From: Heterohyrax brucei
Lineage: Eukaryota > Chordata > Mammalia > Hyracoidea > Procaviidae
NCBI GenBank assembly: GCA_028571685.1
Contig: CM053166.1
Span: 60,474,111-60,538,110, forward strand
DNA: 64,000 nt
Direction: 5' to 3'
Below the pieces are notes generated by a model. The model was not told the origin of the DNA and did not search any database. It saw only the letters and a list, made by a program, of their open reading frames with translations. Position numbers and translations under genes: made by a program. Below, piece after piece: positions 13,294 to 25,412 of this stretch (positions within the stretch are counted from its first letter, which is position 1; every line of letters starts with the position of its first letter).

Positions 13294-13298
13294 AGTAC

Positions 13299-15080
13299 CT
13301 ACAACTAATTTTAAGCTATAAACAAGAAATTGGTAATAACGCAAATTGAGAAGGCCAGTACTGGTATCCTAGACATAACTAAGATTTCTGTCATCTAGAC
13401 AGCCTCAATCATATCTGCAAAGGTAACATTTACGTATTTCAGGGATTAAGACCTGGTATTTTTATGTGGTCATTATTCAGTCTACTGCAGGATCCATTTA
13501 GGTCAGATTTAGTGAGACATATCTATGTGGTTTTGCAGTTGTACACTTAAGCTATTGCTAGCCATACTGATACAATAATCCCTAACTCACGTGGTACTGA
13601 ACTCATCTAGCATTATAACATGAAGGTACAGGGCCATATTGAGATACAAATCTCTTCTGGGGTATCTCTGGGCGCTGCAAATGATTAATGTGCCTTGGCT
13701 GCTAAACAAAAGATTGGAGGTCCAAGTTTACCCAGAGGTGTCTTGTAAGAAAGCCATGGATGTCTGTTTACAAAAAGTCAGCTATTGAAAATCCTAAGCA
13801 CAGTTCTACTCAGACACACATGAACTTGAAGGTACTGGTTGTGTGGTCTGGAACCAGATGTAGGTGGTAGCCAAGTAGAGGTGAAACAAATGTAGAGAGC
13901 CAAAAACTGATCTGTGAAAAATTATTATAAAACTCCCAGCATATCTATGAAAGAAATTTGATATTTTCCTAAATTTGACAACCATTCTAAAAATGTATGT
14001 ATCATTGTCCATACCATGTCGTGAAATGGAAAGAAACTTTTCCTGAATGATTATAAAGAAAAAACACACTTCCATCAACCATGCTAAAAACTGATATTAT
14101 AAAAGATCAGGGAGTATGAGTCTCAAATATAGGAATTTATTACAGAAGTGTGTCAGGCAGTTCATTCATAAAAAATATTTTGTATTTTTGTGATATCTAC
14201 CAGTTTTTTTAAATTTATAATTGTGTGTTTCCCATTCTAAATAAAAATTTACTTTTGTAGTTAATTTTCATTTTATGATTGTGTATTCATCTCTTAATAA
14301 GGATTCCCCAAACAGTATAAGCTTTAGGTCCAGTATAATCTAGAGGTACCCCTAAATGGGAGACATCCAACTATTGTGCTGTTCAGACTTGCTCACGAGT
14401 GAAGTGGGTGCCTTCTTAAATGGGTAAAGGGAAACTCTTCTGGGAGTAGGCATTCATCAACATTCGCAAGATGACGTCAGCCTTATTCCCAGCTTGGTAA
14501 AGCTGACACCATAGAGCTATTGCTCTCTAGCTTCTTGCCTGGGGTGTCAGCCTAAATCCAGGGCTTCTCACAAGCTGGGCTGAGTACAAGAATCCTTGTG
14601 GGCAACAGATTGTATGAGGGGTATTCTGTCTATACACTCACCTTAAGCATTCTAATATCTTTCCCTAGAACAGGCTAGACCACTGGAGATGTGTGTGGAT
14701 TCCCCTGCAGTAGTGCTCTGACTGGATTATGTTTACATGGTGGCACCAAGGAAAGTATAAGCAACTGCAACTGCCCTGTGAAGCCTGTTTCTGTATTTAC
14801 TATATGGATGCTGTTGAGGAAGTTGTCCATTGTGTTCCTTTTTATGAGGACCCAGGAGAGACATTTCACTCTGGCTCTCCTGAACAGCAGATTTCATTTT
14901 CATCTTATGGACATTGTTCTTCTCGTGTCTCTAGTGAAACTATGAGGACTTAGAAGATGCCCTTCACGGACCAATATTACCTCTGCTTGTATTTCTTCCT
15001 TTATCCTGCCTTTCTTATTCACTTATTAATTACTTATCATATTATTAAATATATTTCTGCAAGTCATCCTAAAATCAGTA
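13299..15080. other. No gene or identifiable element
   Basis: I see only short chance reading frames, an AT-rich patch around 14170-14300 and no family I can name. Confidence 0.5.
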
Positions 15081-15247
15081 TGTTGTTGTTGTTGTTAGGT
15101 GCCATCAAGTTGATTCTGACTCATGGTGACCCGATAGGTCAGAGTAGAACTGCCCATAGAATTTCCAAGAAACACCTGGTGGATTTGAACTGCTGACCTC
15201 CTGGTTAGCAGCCATAACACTTCACCACTATGCCACCAGGGTTTCCC
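15081..15247 (-). mobile_element. AfroSINE, near full length, antisense
   Basis: It begins with (gtt)n, the reverse complement of the tail. It then reads through 'gccatcaagttgattctgactcatggtgaccc', the middle 'cctggtggatttgaactgctgacc' (B-box side of the tRNA-like head) and ends 'atgccaccagggtttcc', the reverse complement of the SINE 5' end. The family is tRNA-derived and confined to Afrotheria, so it is the strongest single clue to the host lineage. Confidence 0.9.
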
Positions 15248-16900
15248 TGCAACAGTACAGAATAAAAATAACTAATAAATTAAAAAAACACATTAAATGA
15301 TTGAATAAGAATAATAAAACACCTAAAGCTCATTTTTCCCAATGCATCATTAATTATGGGATATTTCTGCACAGGCCTTTTGCTAGCAAGTCAGAACCTC
15401 ATTTAGCAGAAACAGATTGAGGTTTATTGATGAAACCTTAGACATTTTTGGCTGAGAGAGGGGAAAAAAAGGCTTATTTTCCTCTTTTTACTTTTTTTTC
15501 TTTTTCTCCTTTGCATGTGATTATCTTTCATTTAAGAGTACAAAGGTTCTCTGAGTCCTCCAGTTCTTTCTTATTTTGAGCAGGTTTAGTCAAATTACAC
15601 ATGACAAAGATGACAAAGGCTTTTTCTAATCTGCCCTGCTTTCTACTCCCAGAAGTGGGCCTCTGTTCTGTTTCCATTTCCTGAGTCAGCACTTGGTGCT
15701 GCTGAAGAAGATGGTACCCAGGCACAGACTGTTAGGAATAATAAGCAGGGAGAGAGAGGACAGCAGCCCATATTTTAAATCTGAAAATTATGCCATGCTT
15801 TTGAAATAGCAGAACTGTTATGAATACGGTTCAGAAAAGAAGGACTAGAAGGAGTCAAGAAAATGAAAAAAAATCATGTCTCTACAACACTGTTTTAGCT
15901 TAATTTAACACTGAACTTCATATTGGGATAATACCTCTCCAGCTACAGGGAGAACCGTAATACCTAGGTAAGAAAGTCAAAAGCTCAGGTTATTTTATGC
16001 GCTCAGATATGAGTATCCTTATCTTACTGTTTGCCAAGAAAAGTTCCTCTGGTCTATGGCTGATTAAGTGATATAAACTGTATAAATCTATGTTCATGCT
16101 GATAGTTTTCTTTTTTTTGTACTTTTCCAGCCCTGGTTAACATAGTTTCTAGTTGACACACAGTGGAATGCATGTGTATACGTGGAAGTGAATAGGAGAG
16201 TATTTCCTGCCTAGTAAGGAACACGGACAAGGCCTCACAACATAGAAGCTGAGCTAACCCCTCAGTGGGAAGAAATGTGAGTGTTGCTTTCCAAAGTCTA
16301 TTTACTCCAGAAGTCTGGATGAGCTGGTAAGTAGGCAACATGATTTCTGTGCCACAGTATAGACCCACTTGGTACCTTGGATGCTGGCTTTTTCTGGTAA
16401 AGTAGGAAGTGCTGAGGAATCTTTTTCCTTGACTCTCTTTACCTACTAGTAGGTAACAAGGATGCCTGCCTGTACATCTTACCATCATCAGACGTCTCAA
16501 AGGGAACCACTTCCAACACTGCCATTCTGTATGAACCTTACTAAGCACAACAGAGTCAAGTTATCCATAGATGGTTAATTTCAATGAACTGGCAAGACTG
16601 TTTGTTTTGCTTAGAGTGCGGTTTCTGTTTCATGTAACTCTATGTTTGATTCACTAAATGTATTTATATGACAATCTGTAAATCAGAATCCTTTTCATTT
16701 GGTGGCTCTGTAGGTATACTTTAGAAGCTCCGTGCACTGTTTGCAAATCACACTGAACTTGCATTCTCTTTTTTCACCTCAATCCCCATAATTTCAGTGC
16801 TCCGCATTAGCAGAAGCATCCAACAAGGAGTTCAAGAAAAATATTACACATCAATTGATAAGTAGAGACCACATTGTGCAGTCGAAGGACGTTAGACAAA
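15248..16900. other. No gene or identifiable element
   Basis: This stretch has no confident repeat or coding signal. A 164-codon open frame on the minus strand (16054-16548) has no recognisable domain, no compositional support and no exon-like context, so I treat it as chance. Confidence 0.45.
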
Positions 16901-16904
16901 ACAA

Positions 16905-17030
16905 TAGCAATGCTGAAAATGTTGAGCACTTACAAGGTGCCAGGCCCAGTACAAAGTGATCTGTATATAGTTTTTCTAATTTCAATACCAACACTGAAAA
17001 GTAAGTATTGTAGAAATACAAAAAAAATCA
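16905..17030 (-). repeat. MIR element, antisense
   Basis: 'gttgagcacttacaaggtgccaggcccagtac' followed by a degraded core matches the reverse complement of the MIR 3' part ('ttgagcacttactatgtgccaggcac'). MIR is an ancient tRNA-derived SINE shared by all mammals. Confidence 0.7.
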
Positions 17031-17257
17031 CAATTCTTGTTCTTTGCTCCAGAGAGTGAAAGACTATCTGGCTGGTTCCTAGAGGAGTTCATTACCTTTG
17101 CAAATTTCCTAAGTGTCAGAGCCTGGCCCTCAGTCTCACAGACTTAAAAATCTGACTATATCAGCTCACTGAATGTGGAGCCATCTCTCAGAGGTAAATC
17201 ATAAGCCAAAGGGAAAACACGAATAGACAAACCAGATACTCAAGCCCACATGTTCAG

Positions 17258-17720
17258 CATATGTATCAGTCAGGGGCTCAGCAGGAGACAGATGGCATGA
17301 TGAAATTAGGAGAATTGGAGGAGGGCTTAATAAAGGGGTTATTTGCAAAAGTGTGGGCAGGAAATGGGGGAAACATTCAAGATAGTGCAGAACTGGAGGC
17401 TAGTGAAAATGCCTCTAGTTCCATCTCTAAGCTGAAATCTATGAGGTGAGGGAGCAGGTTCATTGAGAAAGACTTGGCGAGGGGGCCACTTTGACATGAG
17501 CTGAAAGTTTTAGTCAAGGATTCAGTCTGAAGCAACCGTCTAGAGAGGGCACTGTGAAAATGCAGACCCTGAAATCATGCCTCTTCTCTCCAGTCTCCAG
17601 ACAGGGCTACCTGTTGGTGAACTCTAACAAGAAGCTGTGAGGCAAGACTGTTCCTTGAGGCAATCCATACAGATCAGCTTCCTGGAGTAAAGCACGTGGA
17701 AGAGATGGGGACAAGAAAAA
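17258..17720. repeat. Possible ancient interspersed repeat, family not determined
   Basis: The segment opens 'cagtcaggggctcagcaggagacagatggca', has 'ttaataaaggggttatttgcaaaagtgtgggcagg', and ends near 'caatccatacagatcagcttcctggagtaaagcacg'. This pattern recurs as an old repeat in mammalian genomes. I cannot name the family from sequence alone. Confidence 0.35.
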
Positions 17721-18204
17721 GTGATGGGGAAAATAGAAGATACACAGCACAGAATATCTTCTGTTTGAGCCAAACCTTGGCCAAAAGCCATTTAATTAGT
17801 TTATCATGAATAACTTCTATTCCAGAGGCCAGGAATTCCTGGAATTCATGTGACCAGTGTCCTGAGCACCCAGAAAATATCAGAGGTCACAAGAGGAAAA
17901 CTTGTAACTACCAGGCTTGGGGTCAGTAATAAGCTTTATTTAATCAAACCACACATTCACAATCAAGCAGGGAGGAAGGGAGGTGCTAGCACCAAGACAC
18001 AAAAACACTCTCACTTACATTACTTAAGAACTTTTATCTACATTTACATCAGTTAAGAACTCTCATTTGCATTATTTAAGACCCATACAGGTTTAACTGA
18101 GTCCCACAGGGACTGCACAGTTAATCTTAACATCATCACTTATACTTCCCTAAAAGCAGGTTTCAGTCTAAGAAATTTTGGGATTGGCTCTGCTCTCATG
18201 ATTT

Positions 18205-18540
18205 AGATGGCAGGAGAGTCTGGAGTAGGATGATGTCAAGGCATCTCAGAGGCTGGCTCAGGCACTAATGGGAAACGGTCACAGCCACTCAAACCAGGCC
18301 GGTCAGACTTCAGGAGAATCTGAAATAAGATGATGCTGTAGAACCAGCAGGGACATCAGAGGAGGCTCAGGCACCAATAGAAGACTGTCGCAGTCACTGG
18401 AAGCAGGCCATTCAGACATCAGGAGAATGATAATGCATCTCAGAGGTAGATCCACTGGCAGGGGCAGCACAGAAGCCTCAGGCACCAACAGGAAACAGTC
18501 ACAGCCACTCAAACCAGGCCTTTGAGGGCAAAGTGGAAGA
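18205..18540. repeat. Three-unit tandem repeat, about 110 bp per unit
   Basis: The block 'ctcaggcac(c/t)aa...gtc(a/g)cagccact...aaaccaggcc' recurs at about 18257, 18366 and 18476, spacings of about 109 and 110 bp. The blocks are linked by 'caggagaatctgaaataaga'-like spacers. Units differ at many positions, so the array is old. Just upstream (17930-18180) is 'aataagctttattta', which may be the antisense polyadenylation region of an unrecognised LTR. Confidence 0.6.
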
Positions 18541-18612
18541 AGTCTCAGGATCAAGTCATAGCACAACAACAGGCCAGGGATGTAGGTTCAAGTCACATCA
18601 TATTCTATTTTA

Positions 18613-18659
18613 ATACATGTGTGTGTGTGTGCGCGCGCACACACACACACACACACATA
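18613..18659. repeat. Alternating purine-pyrimidine run, (TG)n(CG)n(CA)n
   Basis: About 47 bases alternate strictly purine-pyrimidine: a TG tract runs into a GC core and then a CA tract. The arrangement is almost self-complementary. Such runs can adopt Z-DNA or cruciform structures and are unstable microsatellites. Confidence 0.85.
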
Positions 18660-18849
18660 AATACACATATCCTCATTTCAATTATCCCATCCTCCACTGT
18701 AGACAGACCATGTAAGAAGCCAGATCATGATTAGATATTTGCTGGTGATCATGGACTCAGAATAAGAGAAGTCAGGAAAAGGGACTAATTGATGATGTCA
18801 ACCTAAGATTGTGTGATTTACCCATGTTACAGAAGGGATGACTATATCT

Positions 18850-19300
18850 CTAGGACAGGAACACTCTGGTATATATTGCTACATAACAACCTACCCCCAA
18901 ATGTCATGACTCAAAACAATAAACAGCTATTATTTTTTCACAACTTTGTGGGCCAACAGGATGATTTTTCTGGGTTGGGCCAACTTTTTGGAGACTGGAT
19001 TGTCTAGTGTTGTATAGAATGGCCTGGTTCACATGTATGAGGCCTTATCTGGGATGACCAGACAATAGAGCCTCTACACACGGTATCTCATCGTCTAGGA
19101 TGCTAGCCCAGGCATGTTCAGATGATAAGAAAGAGTTGACAGCAGTAAGAGAACACAAGCCTCAATGTGTAAGTGCTGTTTATAGCTTCTGCTTATGTCA
19201 TATTTGCTAAAGCCTCATTGGTCAAAGCAAGTCACATAGCCAAGCCCAGATTCAAAGGGTAGAAAAATAAATTCTAACTATTGACGAAAGGAACTTCAAA
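18850..19300. repeat. Possible ancient LTR-like repeat
   Basis: The reading 'tatattgctacataacaacctacccccaaatgtcatgactcaaaacaata', then 'cacaactttgtgggccaaca', and later 'cattggtcaaagcaagtcacatagccaagcccagattcaaaggg' follows a layout common in old mammalian repeats. Family assignment is uncertain. Confidence 0.4.
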
Positions 19301-19849
19301 ATATTGTGACTATTTTTTTTTCAATTCATCACATCTGTATTTCCATACTAAGAATGGCCTATCCTCTTAGGAAATACTCGAAGTTTATTATCTTACATTA
19401 TCTCCCCTTCTAGTGCTTCTAGGTGCTTGGGCAAGTATTCATTATGTTTTATTATGTTTTACACATGTGTCTCTCAGTCAGCTGTACTGTAGGGCTTGCA
19501 TGCTGTAATGCTGGAAGCTATGCCACTGGCATTCAGACACCAGCAGGGTCACACATGGCCAAAAGGTTTCAGCTGAACTTCCAGACTAACACAGACTAGG
19601 AAGAAGGAAAAAGCCGTATACTTCCGAAAAGAATCAGCCAGTGAAAATTTTATGAACAGCAATGGAACATTGTCTGATATAGTGATAGAACATGAGCTCA
19701 TCAGGGTAAAAAGCACTCAAAATACAACTAGGGAAGAGCTGCCTCCTCAAAGTACCAGAGTCCTTCATGAAATGGATGGAGTTAAACTTGCAGGACCTTC
19801 ATTTGCCAATGTGGCATAACTTAAAATGACAAGAAACAGCTGCAGACCT

Positions 19850-22800
19850 GCATTAATAATCAGAATATGGAATGTACAAACTATGAATCTAGGAAAATTG
19901 GAAATAATCAACAGTGAAATGCATAAACACTGATATCCTAGTGAGCTGAAATGGACTGGTACTGGCCGTTTTGAACCAGACAATTATATGGTCTACTATA
20001 CTGGGAATGACAGCTTTAAGATGAAAGGCTTTTAATTCATCATCAGAAAGAACATTTCAAAATATTTCCTGAATTACAATGCTGTCAGTGATAGGATAAT
20101 ACTCATATAGAATATGAATAATATTCAACATTCATAGGAAGGCCAGTTAATAAAACTATTATTCTAACTTATGGACCAACTACTAAGGCCACAGAAGAAA
20201 AAACTGAAGAATTTTACCAACTTCTGCAGTCTGAAATTGATCAAACACGCAATCAGGTGACTGGAACATGAATCCTGGAAACAAGGAAGGATTGATAGTC
20301 AGAAAATATGACATTATTAACAGAAATGATAGTGAAGACCTTATGATAGAATTTTGAAAACCAACGACTTCTTCATTACAAATAACTTTTCAACAACATA
20401 AACAGTGACTATACTTTTACACATGTGGACCTCACTAGATAGAACACACAAGAATTGAATTGCCCACCTCTGTGGGAAGAGACAATGGAAAAGCTCAACA
20501 TCATCAGTCAGAACAAGGTCACGGACTGATCATCAATTTCTAATATGTGAGTTCAAGCTGAAATTGAAGAAAATTAGAACAAGTTGATGAGAGCCAAAAT
20601 ACAACCTGAAGTATGTCTGACCTTAATTTAGCGATCCTCTCAAGGATAGACTTCATGTTTTGAACACTAAAGACCGAAGGTGGGATGATTTGTGGAGTGA
20701 TATCAAGGACATTACACATGAAGAAAGCAAGAGGTCATTAAATAGAAAGAAAAGACCAAAATGGACGTCAGGAGAGACTCTGAAAGTTGCCTTTGACTGC
20801 TTAGTAGCTAAAGCAAAGGGAAGAAATGATGAAGTAAAAGAACTGAACAGCAAATTTCAAAAGGGCAGCTTGAGAAGAAAAAGTAAGGTATTATAACTAC
20901 ATGTGCAAAGACCAGGAGATAGAAACCCAAAAAGTAAGAGCACACTTGGCACATCTGACATTGAAAGAACTGAATCAAAAATTAAAGCTTTGATTTGCAA
21001 TAGCTAAGGACTCCATGTGAAAAATATTAAAGGATGCAGGAAGCATCAAAAGAAGATGGAAGGAATATACAAGTCATTATACCAAAAAGAGCTGGTCAAC
21101 GTTCAACCATTTCAAGAGGCAACATATAATCAGGAAATGATAGTACTGAAGGAAGAAGTCCAAGCTGCACTGAAGGTATTAGCAAAAAATTAGGCTCTAG
21201 GAATTGATGAAATATCAACTGAAATGTTTCAACACATGGATGCAGCACAGGAAATGCTCACTTATCTATGAAAAGAAATTTGGAAGACAGCTACCTGGCT
21301 AACTGGAAGAGATCCAAATTTATGTCTATTCTCAAGCAAATGCAGAAATTAAAGAATACTGTCATTAATATTACATACAAGTAAAATTTTGCTGAAGATC
21401 ATCCAAATGTGGCTGCAGAAATATATCATCAGGGAACTACCCCAGAAACTCAGGCTGGATTTGGAAGAGGACTTGCAACTAGGGACATCATTGCTGATGT
21501 CACATGGATCTTGGCTGAAGGCAGAGAATATCAGAAAGATGTTTATCTGTGTTGTACTGAGTATACAAAGGCATTCCACCATGTGGATTATAACAAATTA
21601 TGGATAACATTGTGAATAATGGGAAATTTAGAGCACTTAATTGTGCTCATGAGGAATCTTTACATAGATCAAGAAGCAATTGTTTAAATAGAACAAGAGG
21701 ATACTGTGTGGTTTAAAGTCAGGAAAGGTGTGCATCAGGGTTGTAACCTTTTACCATAGTTATTCAATCAGTATGGTGAGCAAATAATTTGAGAAGCTGG
21801 ACTACGTGAAGAAGAGCAAGGTATCAGGATTGTAGGAAGACTCACTGTTTTAGTCAGCTAGTGCTGCTGTAACAGAAACACCACAGAGGGGATGGCTTTA
21901 AAAAACAAAAGTTTATTCTTACACAGCCTAGTAGGCTACAGGTCCAAATTCAGGGTGTCCAATCCAGGGAAAGGCTTTCCTTCTCTTGGCTCTGGAGGAA
22001 AGCCCTTGTGTTGCATCAGTCACTGGTCAGGGAGCATCTTGGAGTAAGGAACCTCAGCTCTGAAGGACATGCTCTACTCCTGGTGCTGCTTTCTTGATGG
22101 TGGAAGTTCCCAACTCTCTGCTTGCTTCCCTTTCCATTTACCTCTTGTAGGATGAAAGGATAAAGGGTGGTACAAGCCACATTCCAGGGAAACTCCAATG
22201 GAGCAGGGAAGTGACCTTAGGAAGGAATTTACTGGTACTACCTTAATCCTCGCTAACATAGTCCACTCAGTTAAGCACAAGCAGAGATTAGGATTTATAG
22301 CATCAGAAAATCAAAAAATGGAGGGCAATCAGAATACAGGGAATCCTGGCCCAGCCAAATTACTATATTCTGGGGGGACACAATTCAATCCATGACACAC
22401 ACTAATAACCTGTGTTATGCATGACACAACCTTGCTTACTGAAAATGAAGAAGACTTGAAGCACTTACTGATGAAGATCAAAGACCAGTATGGACTACAT
22501 CTCAACATAAGGAAAACAATAATCCTTACAGCTGGACCAATAAGCAAAATCATGATAAATAGAAACAAAGATTGAGGTTCCCAAGGATTTCATTTTACCT
22601 AGATCCACAATAAACATACTGAGAAAGACTTCTTTAATGCGTTTAATAGCAAAGATGTCACCTTAAAGATTAAAGTGCACGTGACCCAAGCTATGGTATT
22701 TTCAGTTGCACTTTATGCACGCAAAAGCTGAACAATTAATAAGGAAGACTGAAGAAGAATTGACTCCTTTGACTTGTAGTGTTGGTGAAGAACACCAAAT

Positions 22801-23040
22801 ATACCATGGACTGCCAAAAGAACAAACAAATCAGTGTTGGAAGCAGTACAATCCGAATGCTCCTTAAAAACAAGGGTGGCGAGACTCTGTCTCACATTCT
22901 TTGGACATGTCAGGAGGAATCAGTCCCTGGAGAGGGACATCATGGTTGGTAATGTACAGGGTCAGCCAAAAGGAGAAAGACTCTCAATGAGATGGATTGA
23001 CACAGTGGAGGCAACAGTGGGCACAAGTGTAAGAATTTAA
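19850..23040 (+). pseudogene. RTE endonuclease-reverse transcriptase, broken
   Basis: In order on the plus strand: an endonuclease start with IRIWNVQTMNLGKLEI and SELKWTGTGRFEP (19855-19980); a linker PKWTSGETLKVAFDCLVAKAKG (about 20760-20820); RT motifs with PETQAGFGRG...TRDI then YTKAFHHVDYNKLW (21440-21605), where the block 2/A region of RTE RT lies; and the C-terminal LCLTFFGHVRR...ERLSMRWIDT block (22890-23005). The LTR insertion falls just after the RT core, before the YxDD region. Stops and indels are frequent, and the A-motif Asp region reads FHHVD rather than FDxVD. Confidence 0.75.
21846..22397 (-). repeat. MaLR (MLT1-like) solo LTR, antisense, inside RTE
   Basis: It starts 'tgttttagtcagctagtgctgctgtaacagaa', has 'aaaagtttattctt' (reverse of the polyadenylation region) and ends 'ggggggacacaattcaatccatgaca'. 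This is the reverse complement of the MLT1-like consensus start 'tgtcatggattgaattgtgtcccc'. The RTE sequence reads straight across the insertion ('gaagactcac'/'taataacct'). The flanking 5-mers 'ctcac' and 'cacac' are a one-mismatch target duplication. Confidence 0.8.
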
Positions 23041-23134
23041 GCATGCCTCAGGAGCAGTCACTGTTTTTGTTCTGTAGTACATAGGTTGCTATGAGTCAGG
23101 ACAGACTCACTGGGATCTCACAATACCAACAACT

Positions 23135-24427
23135 ATGTTTCTGTTGCAGACTAGCAATCCCTATTCTAGTTGCAGTTGTTACCAGGTCTTATAGCCATTC
23201 TGGTTTTCTTGGGGATATCAGGTAGAGACACTGAGTGTGCTGATGTTTAAGCTTAATTCTCAGACACAATTTTATTTTCCTTGTATTCATTGTTTTAAAA
23301 TGGGCTCTTATATTCAATCTTTAGCTATTGACAATATGTACTATTCCTTTTTTTTTACAGATGATGGACCTGAGACCACAGTCAGTAAAAGTTGGCTCTG
23401 TGCCCAGAACTAACAGAATCTACAGCTCAGTCTCTTTCCTGTATATTCAGTTACTTTTCAAAGTTTATGAAAACACATTCTAAACAGCATTATTTAGAGT
23501 AGAGCCCTAGTCCACAGAGAGGTAACAGCACTCTAACAGATAGTTTTCACTCTTCCCTTTTCTCTGAGGCCAGCAATAAGCACTTCATAAGACTTACATA
23601 ATATGTCTTCATGAGAAGCTTCTGAGTCTAGTCATTTTCCATTCTATTAAATAGACATTTATTCTTTCAAATTAGCTGTCATTTCAGTACAGAAGCCAAT
23701 TGGTTGAGCAACCAGGCTATAAGATGTGCAAATTAAACCATCTGCAGAGCAAGCATGTCTCATGCTCCCGTTATGCTCCACATCAGGGCCAAGGACAAGC
23801 CCACAGGTTACTGAACATTTCGTCCTTGCTTTCAAGAAAACTGCTGACCAATTTATGGCAATCGAATATTATTTAACGATTCACCTAAGTCAATGTTCCT
23901 TTCTATTCTAATGGACTGTAGATCTCTTTGTAGCAGGGATTGGATTTATAGTTCTTTTGTATAACCCCAGGTAGAGTGAAACACATACTCAGTATCTGAG
24001 AATACTGTTAACTAATAAGTTGATTAAAGACTGAAAGAATTTATGAGCAGGGAGTGAGGGGCAGTAGTGGTTTCTTCTATAAAATACTAGTGGATAAACA
24101 TTAATAGTTTGGATTAGTGAAGAATTGTGTTGGGCTGCAATAACAGGCATCCAAATAAGAAAAGCTTGTGAAAGCAGGTTTGTTTTTATTTTAGAGAACG
24201 CGAAATTTAGAGGTAGACAGCCAGGGCTGGTATGGAGATTTATGGGTGTCATCAGTGAAATCACTCTATGGGTTTTTCTGCTGCAGGAAAATGATATACA
24301 ATATACATATTATGAACTTAACAACATCTCCCAGATTTTGGAAAATGCTAGTCTAAATGGAACCCTTCATTTCACAGCTTCAACAGAATTTAATTAAACA
24401 AATGTTTATTAAACAGATGTTATATGC
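23135..24427. other. Mostly unrecognised; possible MIR trace near 23355
   Basis: No coding signal. A weak MIR-like block 'tttacagatgatggacctgagaccacagtcag' lies around 23355-23420. The remainder holds nothing I can name. Confidence 0.4.
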
Positions 24428-24909
24428 TGTCTTGGGTTGAATTGTGTCCCCCTCCCCAAAATGTGTGCAGTAATTTGGGTGGACCATGATTTCTAGTACT
24501 ATTGTAAATGCTGCCTCTATGTGTTAACAAGGGAAGATGGGCAGCAGTTGTGTCAGTGGGGCTGGACTCAATGTGTAGGATTGTATAGTGCCTCAGGATA
24601 GGCTTTGGGGATATAAAGGGAAGGGAAATAAGCAAAAGATTTGGGGATCTCATAGCACCAAGAAGCCCTAGCAGAAGCTGAGTGTCTCCTTTGGAAAGGA
24701 ATCAGGGTCACTGCACCTCAGAAGCTCCCAATTTATGGAAAGATTGATGACAAAGACCTTCCTCCAGATCCAGCAGAGAAATCCTTCCTCTGGAGCTGAC
24801 ACCCTGTATTTGGACTTTTAGCCTACTGGACAGTGAGAAAATGCAATTTCTCTTTTTAAAGCTATCCACTTGTGGTATTTCTGTTAAAGCAGCACTAGAT
24901 AACTAAGAA
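24428..24909 (+). repeat. MaLR (MLT1-like) solo LTR
   Basis: It starts 'tgtcttgggttgaattgtgtccccctcc' and ends 'tatttctgttaaagcagcactagataactaag'. In between it has the usual 'cctactggacagtgagaaaatgcaatttctct' end region with a degraded polyadenylation signal. About 480 bp, in the range of the other copies here. Confidence 0.8.
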
Positions 24910-24954
24910 ATACCAAAGAATATTTCTATATCCTGGAGTAGGACAGATACAAAA

Positions 24955-25235
24955 AAGTAAAGTGACTTGCAAGTGGACACATCAAATGAGTTGGTAGAAC
25001 CAAGGTTTGAGTCTAAGCTCCCCAACTGTGATGTACTTTTCCTTTAATAAACATGACTAAGCCTCACAAAAATTTAGAGAGAGCAGGTGTTATTGTAATA
25101 ATTCTCCTCTTCAGATCAGTAAATGAGGCTCAGCAACAACAATAAGTAACTTGCCCATGATCACCCAACTAGAAAAACATTGAATAAGAACTGTTTGGGC
25201 CTATCTGATCCAAGATTTGTTATTCTTCTTCTGCA
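24955..25235 (-). repeat. MIR fragments, antisense
   Basis: Two adjacent MIR-like blocks. 'gtgacttgcaagtggacacatcaaatgag...aaccaaggtttgagtctaa' lies at 24960-25020. 'cagatcagtaaatgaggctcagcaacaac...aagtaacttgcccatgatcacccaactag' lies at 25110-25175. The latter is the MIR core in antisense. They may belong to one or two insertions. Confidence 0.65.
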
Positions 25236-25412
25236 GTATGTTTAGGAGTAACAGGAGTTGGCAGGCTCTAAGGAGTTCAGGACTGGGGTTCAGAATTAGC
25301 TTCTTGTTCAGCAGAGACTAGCGTCAAAGGAGAGAGAGGTTGGCCACTCATGAGGCTAGTGAGGTTGGCATCCTTGATGGACATTAGACTATGTGTCAGG
25401 CTGCGTCTTGCC

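Larger units (their letters stand above)
19480..23134 (+). mobile_element. RTE/BovB-like LINE, nearly full length, inactive
   Basis: A plus-strand RTE LINE of about 3.1 kb net, split by an antisense MaLR-like LTR (21846-22397). It starts around the 'gctggaagctatgccactggcattcag' block, carries an endonuclease-RT reading region with many stops, and ends with 'ggttgctatgagtcaggacagactcac'. RTE elements encode one endonuclease-RT protein and have short 3' ends. The 3' end here is the sequence also found as the AfroSINE tail, which fits the idea that this LINE class mobilised the SINE. Two more 3'-end copies lie at 42035-42897 and 56715-57100. Confidence 0.8.

Noticed and set aside
16054-16548. 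164-codon minus-strand open frame
   Set aside because: No recognisable domain, no homology I can name, no codon or exon context; the length is unremarkable in 64 kb of six frames.
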